DNA from: Brevibacterium sp.
GTDB taxonomy: Bacteria; Actinomycetota; Actinomycetes; Actinomycetales; Brevibacteriaceae
Length of the DNA stretch: 55,212 bases
Direction: 5' to 3'
Assembly (NCBI RefSeq): GCF_022712115.1
Contig: NZ_JALAHB010000076.1
Coordinates: 1-55,212, forward strand
Both the position numbers and the translations under genes were made by a program. Below are positions 47,672 to 55,212 of the stretch, in pieces. The notes under the pieces are model-generated. The model was given only the letters and a program-made list of their open reading frames with translations. It did not search any database and was not told the origin of the DNA. Every line of letters starts with the position of its first letter. Positions within the stretch are counted from its first letter, which is position 1.

Positions 47672-49639
47672 ATGAGCGCACAGCCGGATTCCGCAGAGGA
47701 TCTGATCGAACAGCTGCAGCAGTCCACGCACAAGAAGCGGGGGAGGAGGCGCATAGGGCTGGACAAGGCCGTGTTCGGCACCGCCGGGGTGCTGGCGGTC
47801 GCGTTCGTGGTCTGGGGCTTCGCCTCCCCGAGCAACCTCGGCGAGGTCGCGCAGACGCTGCTCGACGGGACCATGAACCGGTTCGGCTGGCTCTTCGTCG
47901 TGGCCTCGGCGGTCTTCACGGTCTTCGTGATCGTGGTGGCGATGAGCAGGTTCGGCAGGATCCCGCTGGGCAAGGACGATGAGCGGCCCCAGTACCGGAC
48001 CTCCTCGTGGATCGCGATGATGTTCGCCACGGGGATGGGGATCGGCCTGGTGTTCTACGGGGTGGGCGAACCCCTCTTCTTCTACATGTCCCCGCCGCCG
48101 TCGACCGTCGAGGGCTCCACGGCGGAGGCGATGGGGACGGCGATGGGCCAGACGCTCTTCCACTGGACGCTCTTCCCCTGGGCCATGTACGCCATCGTGG
48201 GCCTGGGCGTGGCCTACGGCTCGTTCCGGCTGGGCCGCTCGCAGCTCTTCTCCTCGATGTTCACCCCGATCTTCGGCGAGAGGGTCGTCAACGGCACCGG
48301 CGGGCGGGTCATCAACATCCTCGCGATCCTCGCGACGCTGTTCGGGTCCGCCTGCTCCCTGGGACTGGGGGCCATCCAGATCGGCGGCGGCATCCAGTCC
48401 GCCGGCATCATGTCGTCCGTCTCGTCTCCCGTGCTCGTGATCATCATCGCGGTGCTGACCGCGGCGTTCGTCGCCTCCGCGGTCTCCGGGATCGAGCGCG
48501 GCATCCAGTGGCTGTCGAACATCAACATGGTCCTGGCGGTGGTGCTGGCGCTCATCGTGTTCATCGGCGGACCCACCCTCTTCATCCTCAACGTCATCCC
48601 GTCCTCGGTGGGCGCATTCGTGGAGGCGCTGCCGCAGATGGCATCCCGCACCACGGCGCTGGGCGACGAGTCCGTGGCGACGTGGCTGTCGACCTGGACC
48701 ATCTTCTACTGGGCCTGGTGGGTCTCCTGGTCCCCGTTCGTGGGCCTGTTCATCGCCCGCATCTCCCGCGGCCGGACCATCCGCCAGTTCGTCGCGGGCG
48801 TGCTGTTCGTCCCCTCGGCCATCTCCCTCCTCTGGTTCGCGATCTTCGGCGGGGGTGCCATCGGCATCCAGGAGCGGGCGGAACGGGGTGAGGGGAACGT
48901 CGAGGCGCTCGCCTCGATGGTCGACGGCGCGCCGGACATCAACTTCGACCTCATCCTCTTCGAACTGCTCGATGCCCTCCCCGTCCCGGGCCCCGTCGCG
49001 ATCGTGCTCATGGTCGTCACGGTCCTCCTCATCGCGATCTTCTTCGTCACGGGGGCGGACTCCGCATCCATCGTCATGGGCTCGCTCGCGGAGAACGGCG
49101 CCGAGGAGCCCACCCGGCGGTCCGTGATCTTCTGGGGAGTCGCCACGGGTGCCGTCGCCGCCGTCATGCTGCTGGCCGGCGGTGAGGACCCGGCGGAGGC
49201 GCTCAACGGCCTGAAGAACATCACGATCGTCTCCGCGCTGCCGTTCGTGCTGGTGATGCTGCTGCTGTGCGTGGCGCTGTGGCGGGACCTGCGGACGGAT
49301 CCGCTGGTGCTGCAGGGCCGGCTCGCCTCGAAGCTGCTCGAGGACTCGGTGATGCAGGCCGTGGACACGCACGACGGGCCGTTCACGCTCTCCACGCACC
49401 AGCTGCCGGTCGTGGACACGGAGGAGGAGCGGTCCGAGGCGGGCGGTGCGGACGGATCGGACGGTGCGGATGGTGCGGACGGCCTCGGCGACGAGGACGC
49501 TCCGGGAGACCATGGCTCTCCGGGTGCCCAGGACGCTCCTGCGGGCCGGGACGCCCCGGAGGACGACCCCGCCGCGGCCCCCGCGGAGGCCGCTCGTGAC
49601 GAGGCGGCGGAGGGAGGTGGCGCGCCCGCTTCGCGCTGA
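47672..49639 (+). CDS. BCCT-family betaine/choline/carnitine transporter
   Basis: The protein has 655 residues and 12 transmembrane helices. Family motifs are SWIAMMFATGMGIGLVFYGVGEP (glycine-rich TM3) and WTIFYWAWWVSWSPFVGLFIARISRGRTIRQFV (TM8 tryptophan box). BetP-type members take up glycine betaine or choline with Na+ or H+ for osmoprotection. The ~110-residue C-terminal tail is long, acidic and of low complexity (GGADGSDGADGADGLGDEDAPGD ...), longer than in most members and possibly an osmosensing or regulatory extension. AGGAGGAG precedes the ATG. Confidence 0.93.
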   Translation: MSAQPDSAEDLIEQLQQSTHKKRGRRRIGLDKAVFGTAGVLAVAFVVWGFASPSNLGEVAQTLLDGTMNRFGWLFVVASAVFTVFVIVVAMSRFGRIPLGKDDERPQYRTSSWIAMMFATGMGIGLVFYGVGEPLFFYMSPPPSTVEGSTAEAMGTAMGQTLFHWTLFPWAMYAIVGLGVAYGSFRLGRSQLFSSMFTPIFGERVVNGTGGRVINILAILATLFGSACSLGLGAIQIGGGIQSAGIMSSVSSPVLVIIIAVLTAAFVASAVSGIERGIQWLSNINMVLAVVLALIVFIGGPTLFILNVIPSSVGAFVEALPQMASRTTALGDESVATWLSTWTIFYWAWWVSWSPFVGLFIARISRGRTIRQFVAGVLFVPSAISLLWFAIFGGGAIGIQERAERGEGNVEALASMVDGAPDINFDLILFELLDALPVPGPVAIVLMVVTVLLIAIFFVTGADSASIVMGSLAENGAEEPTRRSVIFWGVATGAVAAVMLLAGGEDPAEALNGLKNITIVSALPFVLVMLLLCVALWRDLRTDPLVLQGRLASKLLEDSVMQAVDTHDGPFTLSTHQLPVVDTEEERSEAGGADGSDGADGADGLGDEDAPGDHGSPGAQDAPAGRDAPEDDPAAAPAEAARDEAAEGGGAPASR

Positions 49640-49666
49640 GGGCCGAAGCAGGGAAGAATCCTGTCC

Positions 49667-50968
49667 ATGCGCACCCGTCTGCGGCCCACCCGCGAACAGT
49701 ACGTCTCCCTGCTCGTCGCCCTGTGCGTGCTCGTCTTCGCACTGCCCGTCGTCATCGCACTGTGGCCGAGCCAGCAGCCCACGGGGCTGCCCAACGGCAC
49801 CACCGTGGCCTACGAGCGCGCGGAGCTCACGGACGTGGAGCTGGGCGACTGCGCCCAGTGGGTGGACTCGGACTCCTTCTGCGGACAGGCGGTGGCCCAT
49901 CTGGAGGACGGGTCCGCGCACCAGATCGGCATCACCAAGGACGGAGCCTCCGCGGACCTGGGCGACGGGGACGCGGTGGTGGTCTCCGTCTCCACGACGG
50001 CGGACGGCGAGGCGACCATCTACTCCTTCCACTCCGTGGAGCGGGGCACGGGGATGCTCGTCATCGCCGCCGTCGTCCTCGTCCTCGTCGCCCTCAGCGT
50101 AGGCGGCAAGGGCCTGCGGGCCTTCGCCTCCCTCGTGGTCTCCGCCCTCTTCATCTGGATGTTCCTCGTCACCGGCATCCACCTGGGCGGGAACCCGCTC
50201 GCCTATGCCGGCCTCACCTCCGTGCTCGTCCTCACTGTCGTCCTGCACTTCACCCACGGCTTCAGCGCCAAGACGCTCGCGGCCTGGGTGGGCACGGTGT
50301 GCGGAGTGGGGTCCGCGCTGCTGGCGGGCTGGGTGATGTCCACGGTGCTGCGGCTGACCGGCCTCGACGAGACGACCTCGGCGGCGGTGTTCGCGGCCTA
50401 CGACATCGACGTGCGGGTGCTGGCGCTGGGCGCCCTCCTCATCGCCCTCATCGGCATCCTCAACGACATCACGGTGGCGCAGGCCTCGACGGTCTTCTCG
50501 CTCATGGACGTGGAGAGCGGAGGAGGCCACGCGCACGGTCATGCGCACGAAGGCGGCGCCGCAGGGCAGGCCGCGGCGGCCGACGGCGCCGTTGCCGGGC
50601 TCCGTCCCCGAGGCCGCGCCCGGCGGGCGCGAGGCAGCAGGTTCTCCCGCCGCGGCGCGGGCGAGCGCTCGCTCATGGGACGGGCGATGGAGGTGGGCCG
50701 CGACCACGCGGCCTCGGCGATCTACACCGTGAGCTTCTCCGTGGTGGGCGGGAGCCTCGCGGCCTTCGTGGTGGCCCGCTCCTACGACATGCCCATCTGG
50801 GCGCTGCTCCAGTCCGAGACCGTCGCGAACACCGTCGTCCAGCTGCTCGCGGGGATCTTCGGCCTGGTCGTGACGATGCCGGCGACCACTTTCTTCGCCA
50901 TCGTCTTCGCCCGGAAGCTGTGCCTGCCGCGTGAGGGCGCGGGCGGCGGGGCCGCGGGAGGTGCGTGA
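49667..50968 (+). CDS. YibE/F family membrane protein with His-rich insert
   Basis: The protein has 433 residues. The N-terminal helix and an extracytoplasmic domain (VELGDCAQWVDSDSFCGQAVAHLEDG, with two Cys) are followed by about seven to eight transmembrane helices. The YibE/F marks are present (ALLIALIGILNDITVAQASTVFSL). Between them and the final helices (SASIYTVSFSVVGGSLAAF) sits a hydrophilic loop of ~60 residues with GGGHAHGHAHEGG and an Arg-rich stretch. The family is of unknown function. It lies 27 bp after the BCCT gene on the same strand. Confidence 0.88.
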   Translation: MRTRLRPTREQYVSLLVALCVLVFALPVVIALWPSQQPTGLPNGTTVAYERAELTDVELGDCAQWVDSDSFCGQAVAHLEDGSAHQIGITKDGASADLGDGDAVVVSVSTTADGEATIYSFHSVERGTGMLVIAAVVLVLVALSVGGKGLRAFASLVVSALFIWMFLVTGIHLGGNPLAYAGLTSVLVLTVVLHFTHGFSAKTLAAWVGTVCGVGSALLAGWVMSTVLRLTGLDETTSAAVFAAYDIDVRVLALGALLIALIGILNDITVAQASTVFSLMDVESGGGHAHGHAHEGGAAGQAAAADGAVAGLRPRGRARRARGSRFSRRGAGERSLMGRAMEVGRDHAASAIYTVSFSVVGGSLAAFVVARSYDMPIWALLQSETVANTVVQLLAGIFGLVVTMPATTFFAIVFARKLCLPREGAGGGAAGGA

Positions 50969-51108
50969 GCCGGCGGCGGTGACGCCGGATGACGCCGTGC
51001 GGCGCGGTGTGACGGTGCTCTCCTCGAGCAGGTGCACGCGCCCCTAGCCTCGACGGGTCACGCGCCCCTGCGCACGCAGGATCCGGCGCGGCTGCGAGAG
51101 GAGACGGC

Positions 51109-52527
51109 GTGAGCAGGCAGATCAGGTTCAACGCGTTCGAGATGAACTGCGTGGCCCACCAGTCCCCGGGGCTCTGGCGCAGGCCGGGCGACGAGGCCTG
51201 GAAGTACAAGGACATGGACTACTGGCAGAACATCGCGCGGATCGCCGAGCGCGGCGTCTTCGACTCCGTCTTCATCGCGGACGTGCTGGGGACCTATGAC
51301 GTGTTCGGCGGGAACGACCTCGCCGCGATCCGGCAGGGGGCGCAGGTGCCGGTGAACGACCCGCTGCAGCTCGCGGTGATCGGTGCCGGGGTCACGGAGA
51401 ACGTGGGGTTCGGGATCACCGCAGGCACCGCGTTCGAGCACCCGGTGCCCTTCGCGCGTCGCCTCTCCACGCTCGACCACCTCACGAGGGGACGGGTGGG
51501 GTGGAACGTGGTGACCGGATACCTGCCCTCGGCGGCGCGGAACCTGGGCCAGAAGGATCAGCTGGCCCACGACGCGCGCTACGACCACGCGGACGAGTAC
51601 CTGGAGGTCGTCTACAAGCTGCTCGAGGGCTCCTGGGAGGACGACGCGGTGGTGCGTGACGCGGAGGCCGGCGTCTTCGCGGTCCCGGAGAAGGTCCACC
51701 ACATCGGCCACCACGGCACGTACTTCGACGTGCCCGGCATCCACCTCTCCGAACCCTCTCCGCAGCGCACGCCGGTGGTGTTCCAGGCGGGTGCCTCACC
51801 GCGGGGAGTGCGGTTCGCGGCGGAGAACGCGGAGGCGATCTTCATCGGCGGACCCACCAAGGCGGCGGCGAAGAGCACCGTCGCCCGGATCCGTGCCGCA
51901 CTGGTTCAGGCGGGCAGGGACCCCTACGACGCGAAGATCTACCTGCTGTCCTCGATCGTCACGGACGAGACCTCCGCCGGCGCCCGCGCCAAGTACGCCG
52001 ACCTCCTGTCCTACGCCACGGTGGAGGGCGCACAGGTGTTCTTCTCCGGCTGGCTGGGCATCGACCTCTCCCGCTACGACCTGGACGAGCCGCTGGGCAA
52101 CGTGGAGTCCAATGCGATCCAGTCCGCGCTCGAGGCCTTCCAGGGGGAGAACGACCGCGGCGAGACCTGGACGGTGCGCGACATCGTCAGGCTGGGAGGG
52201 ATCGGCGGGCAGGGCCAGGTCTTCGTGGGCGATCCCGGAGAAGTGGCGGACACGCTGCAGGAGATCGTGGAGGAGACGGACGTCGACGGCTTCAACCTCG
52301 CCTACGCCACCACGCCGGGCACCTTCGAGGACGTCGTGGACCTGGTGGTGCCGGAGCTGCAGGCGCGCGGCGCGTATCCGGAGGAGTACGCGGCGGGAAC
52401 CCTGCGGCACAAGCTCTTCGGCAGAGGTGACCGGCTGCCCGCCCACCACCGTGGTGCGCAGTACCGGGTGGGCGGGCCGCTCTCCACCGTCGACGACGTC
52501 ACCGGCACCGGGCGGCCTGGGCGCTGA
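51109..52527 (+). CDS. FMN-dependent monooxygenase, NtaA/SnaA/DszA type
   Basis: The protein has 472 residues from a GTG with GAGAGGAG upstream. It belongs to the luciferase-like group C2 two-component monooxygenases: MSRQIRFNAFEMNCVAHQSPGLW, the FMN region LSTLDHLTRGRVGWNVVTGYLPSAARNLG, SPQRTPVVFQAGASPRGVRFAAENAEAIFIGG and the C-terminal VDLVVPELQARGAYPEEYAAGTLRHKLFG. Relatives degrade EDTA/NTA, dibenzothiophene sulfone or dimethyl sulfide and need a separate flavin reductase. No reductase gene is next to it here. The substrate is unassigned. Confidence 0.93.
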   Translation: MSRQIRFNAFEMNCVAHQSPGLWRRPGDEAWKYKDMDYWQNIARIAERGVFDSVFIADVLGTYDVFGGNDLAAIRQGAQVPVNDPLQLAVIGAGVTENVGFGITAGTAFEHPVPFARRLSTLDHLTRGRVGWNVVTGYLPSAARNLGQKDQLAHDARYDHADEYLEVVYKLLEGSWEDDAVVRDAEAGVFAVPEKVHHIGHHGTYFDVPGIHLSEPSPQRTPVVFQAGASPRGVRFAAENAEAIFIGGPTKAAAKSTVARIRAALVQAGRDPYDAKIYLLSSIVTDETSAGARAKYADLLSYATVEGAQVFFSGWLGIDLSRYDLDEPLGNVESNAIQSALEAFQGENDRGETWTVRDIVRLGGIGGQGQVFVGDPGEVADTLQEIVEETDVDGFNLAYATTPGTFEDVVDLVVPELQARGAYPEEYAAGTLRHKLFGRGDRLPAHHRGAQYRVGGPLSTVDDVTGTGRPGR

Positions 52528-52558
52528 GCGCACCGGCGCGGCCGGTCGAACCCCCGCT

Positions 52559-53443
52559 TCAGCTCAGCCCCAGGAACTCCCGCAGCGCCGGCAGCTCGCG
52601 GCGGGACTGGCTGAGCCCGGCGCGGTGGGCCGCCGCCAGCCGGGAGAGGCTGCGCGTGCCGTTCGTCAGCGGCATGCGCTCCGGAGCGAAGACGTGGGCG
52701 CGACCGGCGTGCTCGAGTTCGAAGACCCGCTCCAGGGTCGCGTTGTAGCGCTGCCAGCGGGTGAGCAGGGCCTCGGCGACGGCGGGGTGCCTCCGGAAGT
52801 GGGCACGGAAGTAGGCGGGGAAGCGCTGTGGCTCCTTCCGGTAGCCGCGCTCCTGCGTGAGCACCACGACGAACCTCTCGTCCCCGTCCGCCTGCGCCTG
52901 CGTGAGCGCGATCCCGCCGTCGCGGCCCAGTGCGCCGTCCACGTAGGTGCGGCCTCCCATCGTCACCGGAGGCATGAGGACGGGCATGGTGGAGGAGGCG
53001 CGCACGCGGACCATGAGGTCGTCGATCGTCGTGAGGTCCTCCCGGCCCCAGACGGCCTCCTCGCCGGACTCCGCGTCGAAGGCGAGGATGCGCACGTCCG
53101 CGGGGTTCGTGCGGAAGGCCTCCCAGTCGAACGGGAGGGCCTGGTCCGGTCCGCTCGTCCGCTGATAGATGTACTCGGCGTTGAACAGCCCCTGTCCGCG
53201 CATCCAGGTGCGCACATCGCCGAACTGCGCGTCCGCCGCGAAGTCCACGAAGCAGCGGCGGGCCCGCCGGGCGTCACGGGAGACGAAGTTGGCGGTGTTC
53301 GTGGCTCCCGCGCTGATGCCGCCCACCCAGGGGAATTCGATGCCGGCCTCGAGCAGGGTGACGGCGAAGGCGCTGGTGTAGGCGGCGCGCATGCCGCCGC
53401 CCTCGAAGATCAGTGCGGTGCTGGACGGAGAGGTGCCGGTCAT
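52559..53443 (-). CDS. Patatin-like phospholipase
   Basis: The protein has 294 residues from an ATG at 53443, with a TACAGT -10-like box 6 bp upstream (probably leaderless). ALIFEGGGMRAAYTSAFAVTLLEAG is the oxyanion-hole loop, GISAGATNTANF carries the nucleophile Ser (GXSXG), and YVDGALGRDGGIAL carries the catalytic Asp (DGA). It acts on lipid esters. It matches the bacterial YjjU-like branch. It is a single gene, divergent from the quinone oxidoreductase. Confidence 0.93.
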   Translation of the reverse strand: MTGTSPSSTALIFEGGGMRAAYTSAFAVTLLEAGIEFPWVGGISAGATNTANFVSRDARRARRCFVDFAADAQFGDVRTWMRGQGLFNAEYIYQRTSGPDQALPFDWEAFRTNPADVRILAFDAESGEEAVWGREDLTTIDDLMVRVRASSTMPVLMPPVTMGGRTYVDGALGRDGGIALTQAQADGDERFVVVLTQERGYRKEPQRFPAYFRAHFRRHPAVAEALLTRWQRYNATLERVFELEHAGRAHVFAPERMPLTNGTRSLSRLAAAHRAGLSQSRRELPALREFLGLS

Positions 53444-53477
53444 GGGCCCACTGTAGCCACGCCGGGGGCGCGGACGT

Positions 53478-53517
53478 CCGGAGGTGCGGGAGGCCGCCCG
53501 GAGGTGCGGGAGGCCGC
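53478..53517 (+). repeat. Two perfect tandem copies of a 20-bp unit
   Basis: CCGGAGGTGCGGGAGGCCGC occurs twice in the divergent promoter region between the patatin and oxidoreductase genes. It may change promoter spacing. Confidence 0.85.
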
Positions 53518-53568
53518 CCACCGCCGGTGCCGGGGAATACGGCATCTCCCCGGTGTGTTCCGCCCCAC

Positions 53569-54501
53569 ATGAAGGCGATCGGATACATACGGAACGGCGA
53601 CCCCGACGTGCTGGAGGTCCTCGACCTCCCCGAACCGGTTCTCGGACCGGGGGAGATCCTCCTCCGGGTCCGGGCGGCGGCGGTGAATCCCACGGACACC
53701 GTCCGCAGGGCGGGCGGTGCGAGGGCGCAGGGCGATCAGCCTCCCTTCGTGCCGGGGATGGACGCCGCGGGCACGGTCGAGGCCGTGGGGCCGGAGACGG
53801 ACACGGACCTCGCGCCCGGCGATGCGGTGATGGCGATCGTGGTGCCCGGCGGCGCCCACGGCGCCTATGCGGAGAAGGTCGCGGTGCCGGCGGAGTCCGT
53901 GGTGCGGATCCCCGCCGGGGCCTCCTTCCCCGAGGCTGCCGCGCTTCCCATGAACGGGCTCACCGCCCGGCTCGCCCTGGACACGCTCGATCTGCCCGCC
54001 GGCAGCACGATCGCGGTGACCGGCGCGGCGGGTGCCTTCGGCGGCCACGCGGTGGAGCTGGCGAAGGTGGACGGCCACACCGTCATCGCGGACGCGGCGG
54101 AGGCGGACGAGGAGCTCGTCCGCTCGCTGGGAGCAGACCACGTGGTGCGGCGCGGGGCGGGCTTCGCCGAGGCGGTGCGCGCCCTGGTGCCCGCGGGAGC
54201 GGACGGGGTCATCGACGGCGCGGTGCAGCTGGACGAGATCGTGCCTGCGGCGGCGGACGGCGCCACCGTCGTCACGATCCGGGGAGACAAGGGCGACCGT
54301 GCCCGCGGAGTGCGGTTCTGGTCGATCGTCGTGGGCAAGTACGCGCGCAGGCGGGATCTGCTCGAGGAGCTGCGGAGGCTCGCGGAGGCCGGCCGGGTGC
54401 GTCCGCGCGTGGCTGATGTGCTCCCCAAGGAGGCCGCGGCGGTGGCACACCGCCGGCTGGAGGCAGGCGGAGTCCGGGGCAGGCTCATCCTCGAGTTCTG
54501 A
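53569..54501 (+). CDS. Zinc-independent quinone oxidoreductase (MDR family)
   Basis: The protein has 310 residues. The N-terminal GroES-like domain is seen as MKAIGYIRNGDPDVLEVLDLPEPVLGPGEILLRVRAAAVNPTDTVRRAGG and FVPGMDAAGTVEAVGPE. The Rossmann domain has STIAVTGAAGAFGGHAVELAKVDGHTVIADA. Zinc-ligand cysteines are missing, so it is the NADPH:quinone reductase type. The stop codon lies in a short tandem repeat tract. Confidence 0.93.
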   Translation: MKAIGYIRNGDPDVLEVLDLPEPVLGPGEILLRVRAAAVNPTDTVRRAGGARAQGDQPPFVPGMDAAGTVEAVGPETDTDLAPGDAVMAIVVPGGAHGAYAEKVAVPAESVVRIPAGASFPEAAALPMNGLTARLALDTLDLPAGSTIAVTGAAGAFGGHAVELAKVDGHTVIADAAEADEELVRSLGADHVVRRGAGFAEAVRALVPAGADGVIDGAVQLDEIVPAAADGATVVTIRGDKGDRARGVRFWSIVVGKYARRRDLLEELRRLAEAGRVRPRVADVLPKEAAAVAHRRLEAGGVRGRLILEF

Positions 54502-54552
54502 GCACCGGGTTCTGGGGGCCTCGGGTTCTGAACGCCGGGTTCTGAACGCCGG
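54495..54552 (+). repeat. Four tandem copies of a 14-16-bp unit
   Basis: The units are GTTCTGAGCACCGG, GTTCTGGGGGCCTCGG and twice GTTCTGAACGCCGG. The first unit contains the stop codon of the oxidoreductase gene. Confidence 0.85.
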
Positions 54553-54600
54553 CGCATGGGCGGCGGATCCTTCGCTCCCGGCCGGGAACCGGTCCCCGGG

Positions 54601-55212
54601 TCAGGTGCCGAGGGAATCCCACACCTCCCGCCACTTCGCGGCGAGGGTGTCGATGTTCTCGTGCGCGTTGAGGCCGCTGGGCTGCGGCACCACCCACAGC
54701 GCCACGTCGGCCGGCCAGCCCGGCACGGTCTCCGGATCCTGCCGCCCGAGGACGGCCTTCCGCAGTCCGTAGGCCGTGCGGAACGCCGTGATCCCGGCGA
54801 TGGCCGCACCCGCCGGGCGCATCGCACGGACGCGTTCGGTGAGCCTGACCCCGGCCGCGCGCAGCTCGTCCGCGGTGAGCTCGTCCGCGCGGACCGTCGC
54901 CCTCCCCACCAGATTGGTGAGGCCGATGCCGCGGTCCAGCAGCTGCGCCTCGTCCTCGGCCGTGAGGCCCGCCGCCGCGTCCACGACGTGGTCGGTGAGT
55001 CCGGCGCGGTGGAGGGACGGCCAGAAGCGGTTGCCGGGGCGGGCGAAGGGGGCGTTGACCGCGGCGGTCCACAGCCCCGGGTTGACGCCCACGATCAGCA
55101 GTCGCAGGCGTGTGTCCTCCAGCGGCAGCACGTCGTCGATCGCATCCGGGTCGTCGGACGCGAACCGGGCGAGATCGTCCCGGGTGGGCCTGCGGCCGCC
55201 GAGCGGCGAGGG
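54601..55212 (-). CDS. mug: Mug-type mismatch-specific uracil/thymine DNA glycosylase, partial
   Basis: The gene is cut by the right window edge. The visible 203 codons run from PSPLGGRRPTRDDLARFASDDPDAIDDVLPLEDTRLRLLIVGVNPGLWTAAVNAPFARPGNRFWPSLHRAGL to the stop at 54601. The GVNPGL.....N.PFA.PGNRFWP motif is the active-site region of MUG/TDG glycosylases, and the later PSGLNAHENI loop fits the second motif. It removes U or T from G mismatches. An in-frame GTG at 55131 cannot be the true start because conserved residues continue upstream. Confidence 0.92.
   Translation of the reverse strand, partial: PSPLGGRRPTRDDLARFASDDPDAIDDVLPLEDTRLRLLIVGVNPGLWTAAVNAPFARPGNRFWPSLHRAGLTDHVVDAAAGLTAEDEAQLLDRGIGLTNLVGRATVRADELTADELRAAGVRLTERVRAMRPAGAAIAGITAFRTAYGLRKAVLGRQDPETVPGWPADVALWVVPQPSGLNAHENIDTLAAKWREVWDSLGT

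Noticed and set aside
46409..51037. A 1542-residue minus-strand open frame
   Set aside because: It is an artefact of high-GC codon bias opposite the BCCT and YibE/F genes, low in complexity and without any recognisable domain.

Overview
The window is high-GC DNA from an actinobacterium, most likely a Micrococcales-type genus. The evidence is GTG starts, leaderless promoters, ATGA/GTGA-coupled operons, actinobacterial protein families, and ISL3/IS3/IS30 elements of actinobacterial style. No rRNA or tRNA gene was seen, and I cannot name the species.

Region 1 (1-19451) is the unusual part. It opens with the 3' end of ychF, whose protein ends GDVVEFRFNV. After the gene, its last ~25 bp recur nine more times on the same strand, at about 1711, 3023, 3971, 5812, 6962, 10605, 12886, 18494 and 19403 (called yR1-yR9; yR0 is the gene end itself). 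Most copies also carry a shared non-ychF left arm (AGAGGTTGGTCCGTGCCGGAACTC-like) that makes nested inverted repeats with the ychF-derived right arm. Between successive copies lie compact cassettes of one to four genes in either orientation: an AraC/GyrI regulator; TetR plus a membrane protein; an SDR broken by an amber codon; MerR-TipAS plus a DUF2268 metalloprotease; HigBA plus GNAT; TetR/SDR/SnoaL/LtrA; an AlkD-like protein; VOC/WYL/YdeI; and a broken P-loop kinase. No integrase lies in the array. Copies far from ychF are more decayed and surrounded by IS elements and pseudogenes. This looks like an ordered array of cassettes inserted one after another at the 3' end of ychF, comparable in layout to SCC arrays at rlmH or to integron arrays.

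Region 2 (19324-21312) holds a divergent EamA exporter/LysR pair at the distal edge. The EamA C-terminus runs into the last repeat.

Region 3 (21374-55212) is compact, ordinary chromosomal sequence. It contains hydrolase, epimerase, VOC and DinB enzymes; an M23 peptidase; an LtrA/methyltransferase/O-methyltransferase operon; ArfB and PlsC; a GNAT fusion; a phosphonate-type ABC operon (phnD-phnC-phnE) coupled to a tyrosine phosphatase and a TetR regulator; an amino acid permease; a GNAT-AAA+ fusion; a lipoprotein; an ATP-grasp protein; an ArsR/SRPBCC pair; a BCCT carrier with YibE/F; a flavin monooxygenase; a patatin; a quinone oxidoreductase; and a Mug-type DNA glycosylase cut by the right edge.
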